Positions 17,237 through 26,120 of a DNA stretch of 64,000 nucleotides are shown piece after piece. This stretch comes from an uncultured Peptococcaceae bacterium. Its GTDB lineage: Bacteria > Bacillota > Peptococcia > Peptococcales > Peptococcaceae. The notes under the pieces are model-generated. The model had not been told where the DNA came from. It was given only the letters and a program-made list of their open reading frames with translations, and ran no database searches. Both the position numbers and the translations under genes were made by a program. The DNA lies in assembly GCA_934229395.1 (NCBI GenBank), contig CAKQDL010000002.1, positions 1 through 64,000 on the forward strand, given 5' to 3'. How positions within the stretch are numbered: the first letter of the stretch is position 1; every line of letters starts with the position of its first letter.

Positions 17237-18640
17237 ATGACTCTTACTGAATTACTAGTCACCATCGACGACTTCATGTATCTGTACATCCTTGTGGGCC
17301 TTTTGGCTGTTATTGGCATTTTTATGTCTGTAAAAACACGTTTTGTACAGCTACGCCTCTTCCCGGAATCCTTCCGTGTTGTTATGGAGAAAAAAAGCAG
17401 CGCAGAAGCGATTTCTTCTTTCCAAGCGCTCATGGTTGCTACGGCATCCCGTGTAGGTACCGGTAACATTGCTGGTATTGCCACCGCTCTTGTAGCTGGC
17501 GGACCTGGGGCGCTTTTCTGGATGTGGGTGATGGCCATCATCGGTGGCGCATCTGCTTTTGCGGAATCTACTTTGGCTCAGATTTATAAGGAACGCGACG
17601 GCGCCATTTTTAAGGGCGGTCCATCCTACTATATCGAAAAGGCGCTTGGTATGCGTTGGCTCGGTATCATCTTTGCTATGCTCCTCATCATCACCTTTGC
17701 TTACGGCTTCAACGGCTTGCAAGCGTTCAACATTGCATCTGCCTTTGAATACTACAGCTCTGACTGGGAAAACTCCCGCGTACCAATCTACATCGGTATC
17801 ATTCTTGCTGTTATTTCTACCCTTCTTTTCTTCGGCGGTGTAGGCGCAATCAGTAAGATTTCTTCCATCTTGGTGCCAATCATGGCCAGCTTTTACATCG
17901 TCATTGGTATTGCTGTTGTGCTCTTTAACTTTGACAAGTTCCCAGAAGTTATTGGCATGATTATCTCTGATGCTTTGGATTTCAAGGCCATCTTTGGCGG
18001 TATGCTCGGCTCCTGCTTGGTGATGGGCGTAAAGCGTGGCCTTTTCTCCAACGAAGCTGGTATGGGTTCCGCGCCAAACGCTGCAGCATCCTCTGATGTA
18101 TCTCACCCAGTCAAGCAAGGTCTTGTACAGGTGCTTTCTGTATTCATTGACACCATGATCATCTGCTCCACCACTGGTTTCCTTGTGCTCTTCTCTGGCG
18201 TGTACGAATACCACGGTGAGCTCAATGGTATTCCACTTGTTCAACAAGCCATTGGTTCTGTGTTCGGCCCTGTAGGCGTTCACTTTACCACCTTTGCTGT
18301 GGCACTCTTTGCATTTACCTCCCTCATTGGGAACTACTTCTATGCAGAATTCAACGTGCGCTTCATTTCTGACAACAAAATGGTCCTTTTCTTGTTCCGT
18401 TTGAGCTGTGTAGCAATGGTATTTGTTGGTGCCATCAACTCCATGGATGCTGCTTGGGCACTTGCCGACATCACCATGGGCTGCATGGCCATTGTAAACA
18501 TCATCGCTCTTTTCATGCTCAGTAGCGTTGTTAAAAAAGCCCTCGCTGACTACGAAGACCAAAAGCGTCTTGGCAAGGAACCTGTGTTCCACGCCAAGAA
18601 GGTTGGTATCGAAAACACTGAACCTGGCATTTGGGACTAA
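17237..18640 (+). CDS. Sodium:alanine/glycine symporter (AGCS family)
   Basis: A 467-residue Na+-coupled amino-acid importer. AGCS hallmarks are present: ASRVGTGNIAGIATAL near residue 75, the GVKRGLFSNEAGMGSAPNAA block near 260, and about ten hydrophobic segments. Members import alanine, glycine or sometimes glutamine. It stands alone. A TATAAT (17163-17168) about 70 bases upstream is the likely -10, and the downstream terminator is shared with the convergent aroQ gene. I saw no glycine riboswitch in the 140-base leader. Confidence 0.9.
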   Translation: MTLTELLVTIDDFMYLYILVGLLAVIGIFMSVKTRFVQLRLFPESFRVVMEKKSSAEAISSFQALMVATASRVGTGNIAGIATALVAGGPGALFWMWVMAIIGGASAFAESTLAQIYKERDGAIFKGGPSYYIEKALGMRWLGIIFAMLLIITFAYGFNGLQAFNIASAFEYYSSDWENSRVPIYIGIILAVISTLLFFGGVGAISKISSILVPIMASFYIVIGIAVVLFNFDKFPEVIGMIISDALDFKAIFGGMLGSCLVMGVKRGLFSNEAGMGSAPNAAASSDVSHPVKQGLVQVLSVFIDTMIICSTTGFLVLFSGVYEYHGELNGIPLVQQAIGSVFGPVGVHFTTFAVALFAFTSLIGNYFYAEFNVRFISDNKMVLFLFRLSCVAMVFVGAINSMDAAWALADITMGCMAIVNIIALFMLSSVVKKALADYEDQKRLGKEPVFHAKKVGIENTEPGIWD

Positions 18641-18649
18641 GCTTATAAT

Positions 18650-18694
18650 AAAAAAGCTGTTCACCATTCCTTCGAATGATGAACAGCTTTTTTA
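18650..18694. terminator. Bidirectional terminator between the AGCS gene and the aro operon
   Basis: Thirteen-base perfect arms (18651-18663 with 18680-18692) are flanked by A on the left and T on the right. It serves both convergent transcripts; the aroQ stop codon abuts it. Confidence 0.9.
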
Positions 18695-19123
18695 TTGGGC
18701 GTTTTCTATTAAAAGATTCATGGCTTCGAGGTAGCCCTCTATGCCGTGGCCGGCAATGGTTGCAAGGCAGGCGGCGCGGATGTAGCTCACTTGGCGAAAA
18801 TCTTCGCGCTTAGACACATCGGAGATGTGCACCTCTACCGTTGGAATGCCTACAGCCTTTACGGCATCGAGGATGGCCACAGAGGTGTGGGTGTAGGCGG
18901 CAGGATTGATGACAATGCCATCGACCTCGCCGTAGCAGGCTTGGATTTTGTCCACCAAATCGCCTTCGTGGTTGCTTTGGAAAATATTCACTTCAATGCC
19001 CTTTTCCCTGGCGTGGTTTTCGATAAGGGTACACACATCGGCGTAGGTGGTACGGCCATAAATATCTGGCTCGCGAATGCCCAAAAAATTGAGGTTTGGG
19101 CCATTAATGACGCATAGCTTCAT
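18692..19123 (-). CDS. aroQ: 3-dehydroquinate dehydratase, type II
   Basis: Dehydrates 3-dehydroquinate to 3-dehydroshikimate (third shikimate step). The 143-residue product has the type II motifs NGPNLNFLGIREPDIYG (catalytic Arg/Tyr), INPAAYTHTSVAILDA (catalytic His), and EVHISDVSKREDFRQVS. The frame opens five codons earlier, but the ATG at 19123 has a GAGGAGG site located inside the end of the preceding gene. It therefore overlaps aroEK by 20 bases and is probably translationally coupled. Last gene of the aromatic operon. Confidence 0.95.
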   Translation of the reverse strand: MKLCVINGPNLNFLGIREPDIYGRTTYADVCTLIENHAREKGIEVNIFQSNHEGDLVDKIQACYGEVDGIVINPAAYTHTSVAILDAVKAVGIPTVEVHISDVSKREDFRQVSYIRAACLATIAGHGIEGYLEAMNLLIENAQ

Positions 19124-20336
19124 AAAAATCCTCCTCAATAAGACGCGCTACATCCTCTGGCGTGGTGTTTTCTATGGCTCTATCAGCAAAGGCTGCATAA
19201 AGGTCGGCACGTTCGCTGTAGAGTTTTTCGAGGGTTTCCATACCGCCCTTAGAAAGGGGACGGCCATCGGTAGCGAGGGCTTCTAGCGGACGTGTGAGCC
19301 AATAAATGCGGCCGTTTTGGCGCAGGGCATCGTAATTTTGTGCTTGTGTGACAACACCGCCACCTGTGGCGATGATTTGCCCGTGGCCTTGGCCAAGGCG
19401 GGCGATGACCTCACATTCTTTTTCTCTAAAGGCTGGGGCGCCGTGGATTTCAATATAGTCCGCCACCGGGCCAATTTCCTTGGCAAAAACCTCGTCGCTG
19501 TCTATGAGCGTGCGGCCAAGGCTTTGGGAAAGCGCGTTGCCAACGGTGGTTTTGCCTACGCCAGGCATACCAATCAGCACAATGTTTTCGTCATCGGCTG
19601 TCATTTTTGCGAGAATGCGCGCAATCGGCTCAATGACATCCTCAAGGCCAATAAAATGCTTGGCTGCATATACGGCTTGGGCCACAAGCATCGGCAGACC
19701 GTCGCAAACTTTGACGCCACGGTCCATAGCATCCAAAAGAAATTGGCTGCGGCGTGGGTTGTAGATGACGTCAAAGCAAGCTTCGAGTTTTGTAAAGCCA
19801 TCTAGGGAAATCAAACGTTCGAGGTTGTGGGGATACATCCCTACAGGGGTGGCGTTGACAATGACCTCTGCATCGTGATGGAGATGGATGTCGCTATATG
19901 GAATGCCATCGTGGCGAGCAATGGTCAGGATTTCTCGGGCGCCTTTGTCGCTTAAAACGGTATGGATGGTTTTGGAGGTGGCGCCATTGCCCAAAATAAG
20001 GCACTTGCGGCCATTTATTTCAATGCCAGCGTTGTCCATGGCAAAGGATAGGCCGTCGTAATCGGTGTTATAGCCATGGAGACCATCTTTTTTGCGCACA
20101 ATGGTGTTCACACAGCCAATGCGTGCTGCGTTTGGGTCAATAGAGGTAAGGTAGGGCAGGACGGTTTCTTTGTAGGGAATGGTCACGTTGAGGCCTTGCC
20201 AATCGCCGTGCGCAAAAAAATCATCCAGCTCTTCGGGCTCCTTCTCGAAGAGCTGGTAGGCATAATCACCAATTTGCGCGTGAATGGCAGGAGAGAAGCT
20301 GTGGTCCAGGGTGCGACCTAGGAGCCCAAAGCTCAT
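19104..20336 (-). CDS. Bifunctional shikimate dehydrogenase / shikimate kinase (AroE-AroK fusion)
   Basis: One 410-residue chain carrying two consecutive pathway enzymes. Residues 1 to about 240 are shikimate 5-dehydrogenase: Ser-rich shikimate site near HSFSPAIHA, catalytic Lys56 in NVTIPYKE, Asp92 in NTDYDG, and NADP loop GNGATSK at 116-122. Residues about 250-405 are shikimate kinase: Walker A GMPGVGKTT at 256-264, DSDE at 279-282, ATGGGVV near 323, and lid Arg in GRPLSK near 359. Both active sites look intact. The order AroE-AroK matches the reaction order. The start overlaps the pheA stop by four bases (ATGA). Confidence 0.93.
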   Translation of the reverse strand: MSFGLLGRTLDHSFSPAIHAQIGDYAYQLFEKEPEELDDFFAHGDWQGLNVTIPYKETVLPYLTSIDPNAARIGCVNTIVRKKDGLHGYNTDYDGLSFAMDNAGIEINGRKCLILGNGATSKTIHTVLSDKGAREILTIARHDGIPYSDIHLHHDAEVIVNATPVGMYPHNLERLISLDGFTKLEACFDVIYNPRRSQFLLDAMDRGVKVCDGLPMLVAQAVYAAKHFIGLEDVIEPIARILAKMTADDENIVLIGMPGVGKTTVGNALSQSLGRTLIDSDEVFAKEIGPVADYIEIHGAPAFREKECEVIARLGQGHGQIIATGGGVVTQAQNYDALRQNGRIYWLTRPLEALATDGRPLSKGGMETLEKLYSERADLYAAFADRAIENTTPEDVARLIEEDFYEAMRH

Positions 20337-21469
20337 AGATCAATCTCCACGTTCTTGTAAGCGCCAAGGAGGGCGAAGGTTGGGCAATCGCGAGAAAGGT
20401 CGTTGACAATGGTTTGTACCTGGCTGGCGCGGATATCAGCTTCCATATCCATAAAGAAGCGAGATTCGGTCACGTCACCCGTCACCACTGGACGGGATTC
20501 CAAAAGGCTTAAGTTGATGCCCAAGGCAGCGAGTGGGGAAAGAATGTTATCGAGGCCACCAGGGACGTTTGGTGTAGCAAGCATCAAGCTCACGCAGTTC
20601 ACGTCTGGATAAATGTCTTGCTTTTTGGCAAGGCAGATGTAGCGGATGTAGTCGCCAGGGTTGGCCACTTCCTTGCGGATGGTGTGGAGGGCATCGCTGA
20701 CTTCGATGTGGCTAGGGATGATCCAAGCAATGAAGTCATCGCTTGGATTTTCAAGGTCGTGCTGAATATCGGTGCGGCCTTTTTTGATGATGTTGCAATC
20801 GAGGGTAGCGAGGAAGTCAGAGCAGTGGAGGTAGCTGCGTTGATCCAAAACAACGGTCTTGAGGCTGGAGAAAGGCACGTTGTTGGCGCTGACCATCTTG
20901 TAGTGGAGATTCACCTTGATGCCGCGCACAATGTGGCAGGTTTTTTGGGCGAGGAGGTCGTAGGTCATGGCGTTTGCACCAGAGCGGTTGTCTTCAATAG
21001 GAAGGATACCGAATTGGCAAAGACCGGCGTTGACTGCATCCACAACCTTGAGGTCGTTGTTTAGGGTCACGAGAAGAGGGTTGTCGAAAAGCTTCTTGGC
21101 CACGGTGGCATCGTTGTTGTCGCCGGCGATGGCTACAGAGCCAGTGGTTGGGAAGGCCTTGTCGGTGAAGGTATCGGTCACGCCATTGATGAAGGAGTTG
21201 TCTGGATCAATGAGCTGGCTTTGTCTGCGACGGCTCACACGGAAGAGGGTTTCATAGGTTTCGCGTAGGGGCACCACGAGGTCACTGTCCATGTTTTCTG
21301 TTATGTGGTCCAAAATCCATTCTTCGCGGCTGCGGTCCAAAATTGGCAAATCGTTGGCTTTTTTGTAAGCTGCTACATCCTTAGAAAGGTTCAGACGGCG
21401 AATGATAAGTTTTAAAAGCTCGTCGTCAACGACGTTAATTTCTGAACGGATATCGTCTAAATTTTTCAT
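20333..21469 (-). CDS. pheA: P-protein: chorismate mutase / prephenate dehydratase-like / ACT
   Basis: A 378-residue three-domain protein. Residues 1-85 are an AroQ-type chorismate mutase: Arg7 in DIRSEIN, RR at 24-25, KK near 37, and DRSREEW at 45-51. Residues about 105-285 align with prephenate dehydratase, including LPIEDNRSG for the usual PIENS. Residues about 290-375 are an ACT domain with LLESRP, a Phe-binding motif. The dehydratase domain is divergent: the TRF motif, whose Thr is catalytic in known enzymes, reads DYIRY (273-277). Mutase activity is expected; dehydratase activity is doubtful. The ATG at 21469 has an AGGAG site and overlaps aroC by four bases. Confidence 0.85.
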   Translation of the reverse strand: MKNLDDIRSEINVVDDELLKLIIRRLNLSKDVAAYKKANDLPILDRSREEWILDHITENMDSDLVVPLRETYETLFRVSRRRQSQLIDPDNSFINGVTDTFTDKAFPTTGSVAIAGDNNDATVAKKLFDNPLLVTLNNDLKVVDAVNAGLCQFGILPIEDNRSGANAMTYDLLAQKTCHIVRGIKVNLHYKMVSANNVPFSSLKTVVLDQRSYLHCSDFLATLDCNIIKKGRTDIQHDLENPSDDFIAWIIPSHIEVSDALHTIRKEVANPGDYIRYICLAKKQDIYPDVNCVSLMLATPNVPGGLDNILSPLAALGINLSLLESRPVVTGDVTESRFFMDMEADIRASQVQTIVNDLSRDCPTFALLGAYKNVEIDL

Positions 21470-22554
21470 TTGCTTTGCTCCTCTAATAATAAATCTAATA
21501 TAACAATGGCCATCACAGCTTCCATGACAGGTACGGTGCGAATGGCAATGCAAGGGTCGTGACGGCCAGTAATCACGAGAGGCTCGTCGATGCCCTTAGA
21601 AAGGGATACGGTTTGTTGCTCCATAGAGATGGAGGCTGTTGGCTTCATGGCGATTTGGGCCAAAATTGGCGCGCCAGAGGTGATGCCACCTAAGATGCCG
21701 CCGGCGTTGTTGGTTACAGGTGTAACGGTGTCGCCTGCCATTGTAAAGGGATCGTTGTGTTGGCTACCACGCATGGTGACGCAGTCAAAACCAGCGCCAA
21801 AGCTTACGCCCTTGCAGCCCGGAATACCAAAGAGTGCCTTGGCCAAGGCGTTTTCCACGCCGTCAAACATGGGGCCACCGAGGCCTGCAGGAACGCCAAT
21901 GGCTGCACATTGAACAATGCCGCCAACGCTGTCGCCCTCATGGGCCGCTGCTTCAATGGCCTCTTGCATGGCTGGTGCTATTGTATCGTCTAAGGTGGCA
22001 AAGGCTTTTGTGGCCATACCTTCTAGGGTATCGCTAGAAACAGACACTGGGTCAAAAGAGGTGCCGCGCACGTTTTCTATTTGCAAAAGCTGAGCGCCAA
22101 TGTAAATGCCTCGGCGTCGCAAAATTTGCTTGGCAATGCCGCCGGCGATGCAAAGAGGGGCCGTGAGTCGGCCTGAAAAATGGCCGCCACCGCGCATATC
22201 TGCAAAGCCTTTATAATGAAGGAAGGCGGTATAATCAGCGTGAGATGGACGCGGATGATCTAGGAGGTTGGCATAATCCTTCGAATGCTGGTCGGTGTTT
22301 TCGATATAGGCCATAAGCGGAAAGCCTGTGGTCACGCCGTCCATAAGGCCTGCGCCAAAGTGGACGAGGTCTGGCTCACGGCGCTTGGTGGTGAGCTTGC
22401 TTTGGCCTGGGGCGCGTCTGGCCATAAAGATGGCCAGTTCCTTTTCGTCAATGGCTTCACCGGCAGGCACGCCATCAATTAAAATACCAATCATTTTGCC
22501 GTGGCTTTCGCCAAAGACGCTGCAGCTGTAGTTCTTTCCGATACTAGATGACAC
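21466..22554 (-). CDS. aroC: Chorismate synthase
   Basis: Converts EPSP to chorismate using reduced FMN; the last step of the common aromatic pathway. The 362-residue product shows GESHGKMIGILIDGVPAG at the N-terminus, RRAPGQSKLTTKRREPD, and RGGGHFSGRLTAPLCIAGG, all chorismate synthase signatures. A GTG at 22563 overlaps the GGAGG ribosome site, so the GTG at 22554, with eight-base spacing, is the better start. It overlaps the end of aroA by 11 bases and the start of pheA by four. Confidence 0.95.
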   Translation of the reverse strand: MSSSIGKNYSCSVFGESHGKMIGILIDGVPAGEAIDEKELAIFMARRAPGQSKLTTKRREPDLVHFGAGLMDGVTTGFPLMAYIENTDQHSKDYANLLDHPRPSHADYTAFLHYKGFADMRGGGHFSGRLTAPLCIAGGIAKQILRRRGIYIGAQLLQIENVRGTSFDPVSVSSDTLEGMATKAFATLDDTIAPAMQEAIEAAAHEGDSVGGIVQCAAIGVPAGLGGPMFDGVENALAKALFGIPGCKGVSFGAGFDCVTMRGSQHNDPFTMAGDTVTPVTNNAGGILGGITSGAPILAQIAMKPTASISMEQQTVSLSKGIDEPLVITGRHDPCIAIRTVPVMEAVMAIVILDLLLEEQSK

Positions 22555-23797
22555 GTGCGTCACCTCCTAGAGCGTTGAAATCGTTATAAAAATGTGGATA
22601 GGACTTGTTGACCGCCTCGCTACCAGTAAGGGCAATAGGTGCATCGGCCACGCTTGCAGCAATGGCACAGGCCATGGCAATGCGGTGGTCGTTGGCGCTG
22701 TCGATGGTGGCACCGCCGTGCAAGCACCCGCCTGTAACGCGCATGGTGTGCGCATCGCTATCGCAATGGATGCCCATGGCTTCGAGCATGGCTGTGGTGG
22801 TGGCAATGCGATCGCTTTCCTTTAGGCGGAGGCGTTCAATGTCGGTAAATACCGTGGTGCCTTGGGCCATAGCTGCCACAACAGAAAGAATAGGCAGGGC
22901 ATCTGGAATTTCTTTAACGGAAATCTCTTGAGCCATAAGCGGCGCTGGCGAAACAGTAATGGCCTTTTCACCGCGCTCAACCTTGGCGCCGAAGCCTTCC
23001 AAAATATCTATGATGACCTTATCCCCCTGGGAAGAGGCGAGGTCAAGGCCGGTGACCGTCACACTTTGACCAATGGCGCCAGCTGCCAAAAAGAAGGAGG
23101 CATTGGACCAATCGCCTTCAATGGCGTGTTCGCCTTGTGGAAGGGTATAGCGAGAGGCGGCCGGCACATGAAAATCGGTGCCGTCTTCTTCAACATCAAT
23201 ACCGAAACGTTTGAGCACATCGAGGGTGAGGTCAATGTAAGGTCTTGATTGTAATGGTGTGGTGAGATGAATATCCAGGCCGCTTTCCATAAGAGGGGCA
23301 GCCATAAGAAGACCGGTGAGGTATTGGCTGCTCACATGGCCCGGGAGTTCACAGTTTTTGCCAGTGAGGGGGCCGGTGATATCCAAAGGCAGCTTGTGTG
23401 CGTTTGTTTTGGCGCCCAAGCCTTCAATAACCTCCAAAAAGTCCGCAATAGGACGCTCAGGCAGGCGACCTCGGCCCACAAAATGGGCACTTTTACCAAG
23501 AGCGGCGCTCAGTGGCAAAAGAAAACGTAAGGTAGAGCCGCTTTCCATGCAGTCGATGGTGGGCGCGTCTGCTATGGCCTTTATGGGCTCAATGTATACT
23601 TTATTGTCCTCGCGCTTTACTTGGACACCGAAGGCTTTGAGGCAAGCGAGGGTGGTGTCGATATCTACAGAGCTTGTTGGAAGGGTCCAAGTGCTTGGTG
23701 CATCAGAAAGGGCGGCAGCTATAAAAAGGCGGTGGGCAGCGGATTTTGATGGAATGGCTGCAACGGTGCCACTAAGTTTTTTTGGCGAAAGCTTCAT
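22544..23797 (-). CDS. aroA: 3-phosphoshikimate 1-carboxyvinyltransferase (EPSP synthase)
   Basis: Joins shikimate-3-phosphate with PEP to give EPSP. The 417-residue protein has SKSAAHRLFIAAALSD near residue 17, the PEP-site ESGSTLRFLLPL, GDWSNASFFLAAGA, RLRLKESDRI and NDHRIAMACAIAA. The glyphosate-site block is ESGSTLRF rather than the LGNAGTAMRP form, which places it nearer to class II-like Gram-positive enzymes; this is a recognition-level statement. The start ATG overlaps the aroB stop by one base (TAATG), with AAAGGAG upstream. Confidence 0.95.
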   Translation of the reverse strand: MKLSPKKLSGTVAAIPSKSAAHRLFIAAALSDAPSTWTLPTSSVDIDTTLACLKAFGVQVKREDNKVYIEPIKAIADAPTIDCMESGSTLRFLLPLSAALGKSAHFVGRGRLPERPIADFLEVIEGLGAKTNAHKLPLDITGPLTGKNCELPGHVSSQYLTGLLMAAPLMESGLDIHLTTPLQSRPYIDLTLDVLKRFGIDVEEDGTDFHVPAASRYTLPQGEHAIEGDWSNASFFLAAGAIGQSVTVTGLDLASSQGDKVIIDILEGFGAKVERGEKAITVSPAPLMAQEISVKEIPDALPILSVVAAMAQGTTVFTDIERLRLKESDRIATTTAMLEAMGIHCDSDAHTMRVTGGCLHGGATIDSANDHRIAMACAIAASVADAPIALTGSEAVNKSYPHFYNDFNALGGDARVI

Positions 23798-24873
23798 TAT
23801 AATGTCTCCTTTCCGAGTTCAATGAGTGCGAGCAAATCCTCATAGGATACCTTTTTTAAAGAGCAGTGACCAATTTTTTCTGGCACCACAATGGTGATGG
23901 CATCGCTGTGAGCTTTTTTGTCGCGACGGCAGATGTCGCACATGGCGTTTGCGTCGTAGTTTGTCGCAATGGGTAAATGGTTTTCTTTTAAAATGGCTTC
24001 GATTTTGACAGCTGTGCCAGCCTCGCTCCAGCCCGTTTTTTCTGTGGCGCGTGCCATCATAGCAAGGCCAATGGCTACGGCGTGACCGTGGGTAACACCA
24101 AAGCTAGAAAGATGCTCAATGGCGTGGGCCAGGGTGTGGCCGAGGTTTAAGAGCTGGCGGCTGCCTTTTTCAAATTCGTCGTCGTGGACCACCATGGCTT
24201 TGTGGCGCACGCAAATCTCTACAATTTTATCAAGGTCGGCGCTGTCTTGCTTGAGGGCTTCCGCTGCCACACGGTCAAAGAGAGGGACTTCGCCCAAAAC
24301 ACCATACTTGATGGTTTCGGCCACGCCATCAGAAAAGCTCTCGCTTGGCATGGTTTTAATGAGGTCTACATCGCAAATAACAGCCAAAGGTTGATGGAAG
24401 GCACCAACGAGGTTTTTGCCGGCCTCAATATCGATGGCGGTTTTGCCACCTACCGAGGAATCGACAGCAGCCAAGAGGGTTGTAGGCACCTGCACAAAAG
24501 GAATGCCGCGTTGGTAGCAGGCGGCTGCAAAGCCAGCCAAATCGCCAACCACGCCACCGCCTAGGGCGAGAACGAAGTCAGTGCGGTGAAGCCCAGCTAC
24601 GCTCCATTCATTCACAAGACGCTCGAGAGAGGCAAAGGACTTGCTTTCCTCGCCAGCTGGGATGATGGAGGTGATGACCTCAAAGCCAGCTGCACGTAGG
24701 CTCACCTCGCAACGTTCCAAATAAAGAGGGGCTACGTTACTGTCTGTAAGCAGGGCCACCCTGGAGAGGGGATGGACGCCCAAGGCTAGGGCGCCAACCT
24801 CATCCAAAAGACCATGACCAATGGTGACCTCATAAGGGCGCTTGGCCTCTACAAGGACCTTTAAAGGGCTCAT
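23797..24873 (-). CDS. aroB: 3-dehydroquinate synthase
   Basis: NAD- and metal-dependent cyclisation of DAHP to 3-dehydroquinate. The 358-residue protein has [40 protein letters not shown], and the metal-binding [10 protein letters not shown] block. The N-terminal substrate-binding half contains [10 protein letters not shown]. The start overlaps the aroF stop by four bases (ATGA) and an AAAGGA site lies within the end of aroF, so translation is probably coupled. Confidence 0.95.
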   Translation of the reverse strand: MSPLKVLVEAKRPYEVTIGHGLLDEVGALALGVHPLSRVALLTDSNVAPLYLERCEVSLRAAGFEVITSIIPAGEESKSFASLERLVNEWSVAGLHRTDFVLALGGGVVGDLAGFAAACYQRGIPFVQVPTTLLAAVDSSVGGKTAIDIEAGKNLVGAFHQPLAVICDVDLIKTMPSESFSDGVAETIKYGVLGEVPLFDRVAAEALKQDSADLDKIVEICVRHKAMVVHDDEFEKGSRQLLNLGHTLAHAIEHLSSFGVTHGHAVAIGLAMMARATEKTGWSEAGTAVKIEAILKENHLPIATNYDANAMCDICRRDKKAHSDAITIVVPEKIGHCSLKKVSYEDLLALIELGKETL

Positions 24874-25886
24874 AGGGTGATTTCCTTTTTGCAGAAAGCG
24901 TGGAGCTTCAATACATCGGCTGCCAATTCATCGAAGGCTTCAGGACGGAGGCATTGTGGGCCGTCGCACTTTGCGCGTTCTGGGTTGTTGTGTACTTCAA
25001 TCATAAGGCCGTCAACGCCAGCAGCCACAGAGGCCATAGAAAGTGGACGCACCATGCGGCGAATACCAGCAGCGTGGCTAGGGTCGATGACGATTGGGAG
25101 GTGGGTCATTTCGCGAAGCATTGGCACAGCAGAAATATCTAAGGTGTTGCGGGTTTTGGTTTCGAAGGTACGAATGCCACGTTCGCAGAGGATAACGTCC
25201 TTGTTGCCGCCAGCCATGATGTATTCAGCGCTCATGAGCCATTCTTGGTAGGTGGCACTGAGGCCGCGCTTTAAGAGAACAGGCTTGTTCATCTTGCCCA
25301 CTTCCTTGAGAAGGTGGAAGTTTTGCATATTGCGAGCGCCGATTTGGAGAATGTCGACATCAGCGAAAAGTGGGAGCTGGGAAGCGTCCATAACTTCGGA
25401 GATGATTGGGAGGCCGGTGGCTTCCTTGGCTTTTAAGAGAAGTTCAAGACCTTCAGCGCCCATGCCTTGGAAGGAGTATGGAGAGGTGCGTGGCTTGAAG
25501 GCACCGCCGCGAAGGATGGTAGCACCAGCAGCCTTCACACGCTGAGCCACTTCGATGATTTGATCTTCGCTTTCGATGGAGCATGGGCCAGCGATGAGGG
25601 TGAGGTTGCCGCCGCCGATGGTGGTGTTGCCAACGTGGATGACGGTGTCGTGTGGATGGAATTGACGGTTGGCGTTTTTGAATGGATCTTGGATGCGGGT
25701 AACGCTATCTACGATTTCCAAAGCTTCGATGAGCTCAATATCAACGCGGGAGGTGTCGCCGACAAGGCCGATGATGGTGTAGGTATCCCCTTCAGAGAAG
25801 TGGAGACGGAGGTTCATAGATTCGAGCCAATCGGTGAGCTGTTGAACTTGGGCCTTTTCTGCAGATGCTTTAACTTTGATAATCAT
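24870..25886 (-). CDS. aroF: DAHP synthase (3-deoxy-7-phosphoheptulonate synthase), with N-terminal regulatory domain
   Basis: First and committed step of aromatic synthesis: PEP plus erythrose-4-phosphate. The 338-residue protein belongs to the AroAI-beta/KDO8PS-like class: [35 protein letters not shown] and [10 protein letters not shown]. Residues 1-70 form a ferredoxin-like (ACT-like) domain, the part that binds Phe or Tyr in the Thermotoga-type enzyme, so feedback control is likely in addition to attenuation. First structural gene after the leader-peptide attenuator, with GAAAGGAG upstream of the ATG. Confidence 0.95.
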   Translation of the reverse strand: MIIKVKASAEKAQVQQLTDWLESMNLRLHFSEGDTYTIIGLVGDTSRVDIELIEALEIVDSVTRIQDPFKNANRQFHPHDTVIHVGNTTIGGGNLTLIAGPCSIESEDQIIEVAQRVKAAGATILRGGAFKPRTSPYSFQGMGAEGLELLLKAKEATGLPIISEVMDASQLPLFADVDILQIGARNMQNFHLLKEVGKMNKPVLLKRGLSATYQEWLMSAEYIMAGGNKDVILCERGIRTFETKTRNTLDISAVPMLREMTHLPIVIDPSHAAGIRRMVRPLSMASVAAGVDGLMIEVHNNPERAKCDGPQCLRPEAFDELAADVLKLHAFCKKEITL

Positions 25887-25931
25887 GGATAATTGCTCCT
25901 TTCAAATTAGGGGATGCGGGATTTTTGATAT

Positions 25932-25966
25932 AAAAAAAACTGCACGAGGGTTTTCCTCAGTGCAGC
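25932..25966 (-). terminator. Attenuator terminator in the aro operon leader
   Basis: On the minus strand CTGCAC(T)GAGG pairs with CCTCGTGCAG (arms about 25956-25965 and 25940-25949), followed by eight T. It sits between the leader peptide and aroF, so it must be bypassed for the operon to be expressed. Confidence 0.9.
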
Positions 25967-25968
25967 TG

Positions 25969-26082
25969 CTATCTCTCGCTTATGCTTAGATAGTTCTGTT
26001 TTTCGGATAACCCAAATATCCCTTACTGAAACCAGTAAAGGTAAAATAAGTAAAGTAATATTGGGTTGTCGCAGAAACTATC
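25969..26082 (-). promoter_or_regulatory. Alternative RNA stems of the aromatic attenuator
   Basis: Segment 1 (26082-26058), inside the leader coding sequence, pairs with segment 2 (26019-25989): GATAGTT..CTG with CAG.AACTATC, and AACCCAATAT with ATATTTGGGTT. Segment 2 can instead pair with segment 3: CTATCT at 25993-25988 with AGATAG at 25974-25969, plus CAG with the CTG that opens the terminator stem. Ribosome stalling over the Tyr/Phe codons would block segment 1, free segment 2 and so disturb the terminator. Pairings were read by eye, not folded. Confidence 0.65.
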
Positions 26083-26090
26083 TTAGACAT
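25986..26090 (-). CDS. Tyr/Phe-rich leader peptide of the aro operon
   Basis: A 34-codon frame starting ATG at 26090, with AGGTGA seven bases upstream, and ending TAA at 25986. Nine residues are aromatic: Y11, Y12, F13, Y15, F16, F18, F21, Y25 and Y28, so seven of eleven residues from 11 to 21 are Tyr or Phe; there is no Trp. This composition, the adjacent terminator and the competing stems match the arrangement of Phe leader peptides such as pheL. It should sense charged tRNA-Tyr and tRNA-Phe. No T-box is present. The peptide itself probably has no function beyond being translated. Confidence 0.8.
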   Translation of the reverse strand: MSKIVSATTQYYFTYFTFTGFSKGYLGYPKNRTI

Positions 26091-26120
26091 ATTAATCACC
26101 TGTTGGTTTAATTTTTCTAA

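Noticed and set aside
17351..18667. Long antisense frame over the alanine symporter (438 codons)
   Set aside because: Its translation is rich in His/Asn/Cys with no domain, and the plus-strand symporter explains the codon pattern.
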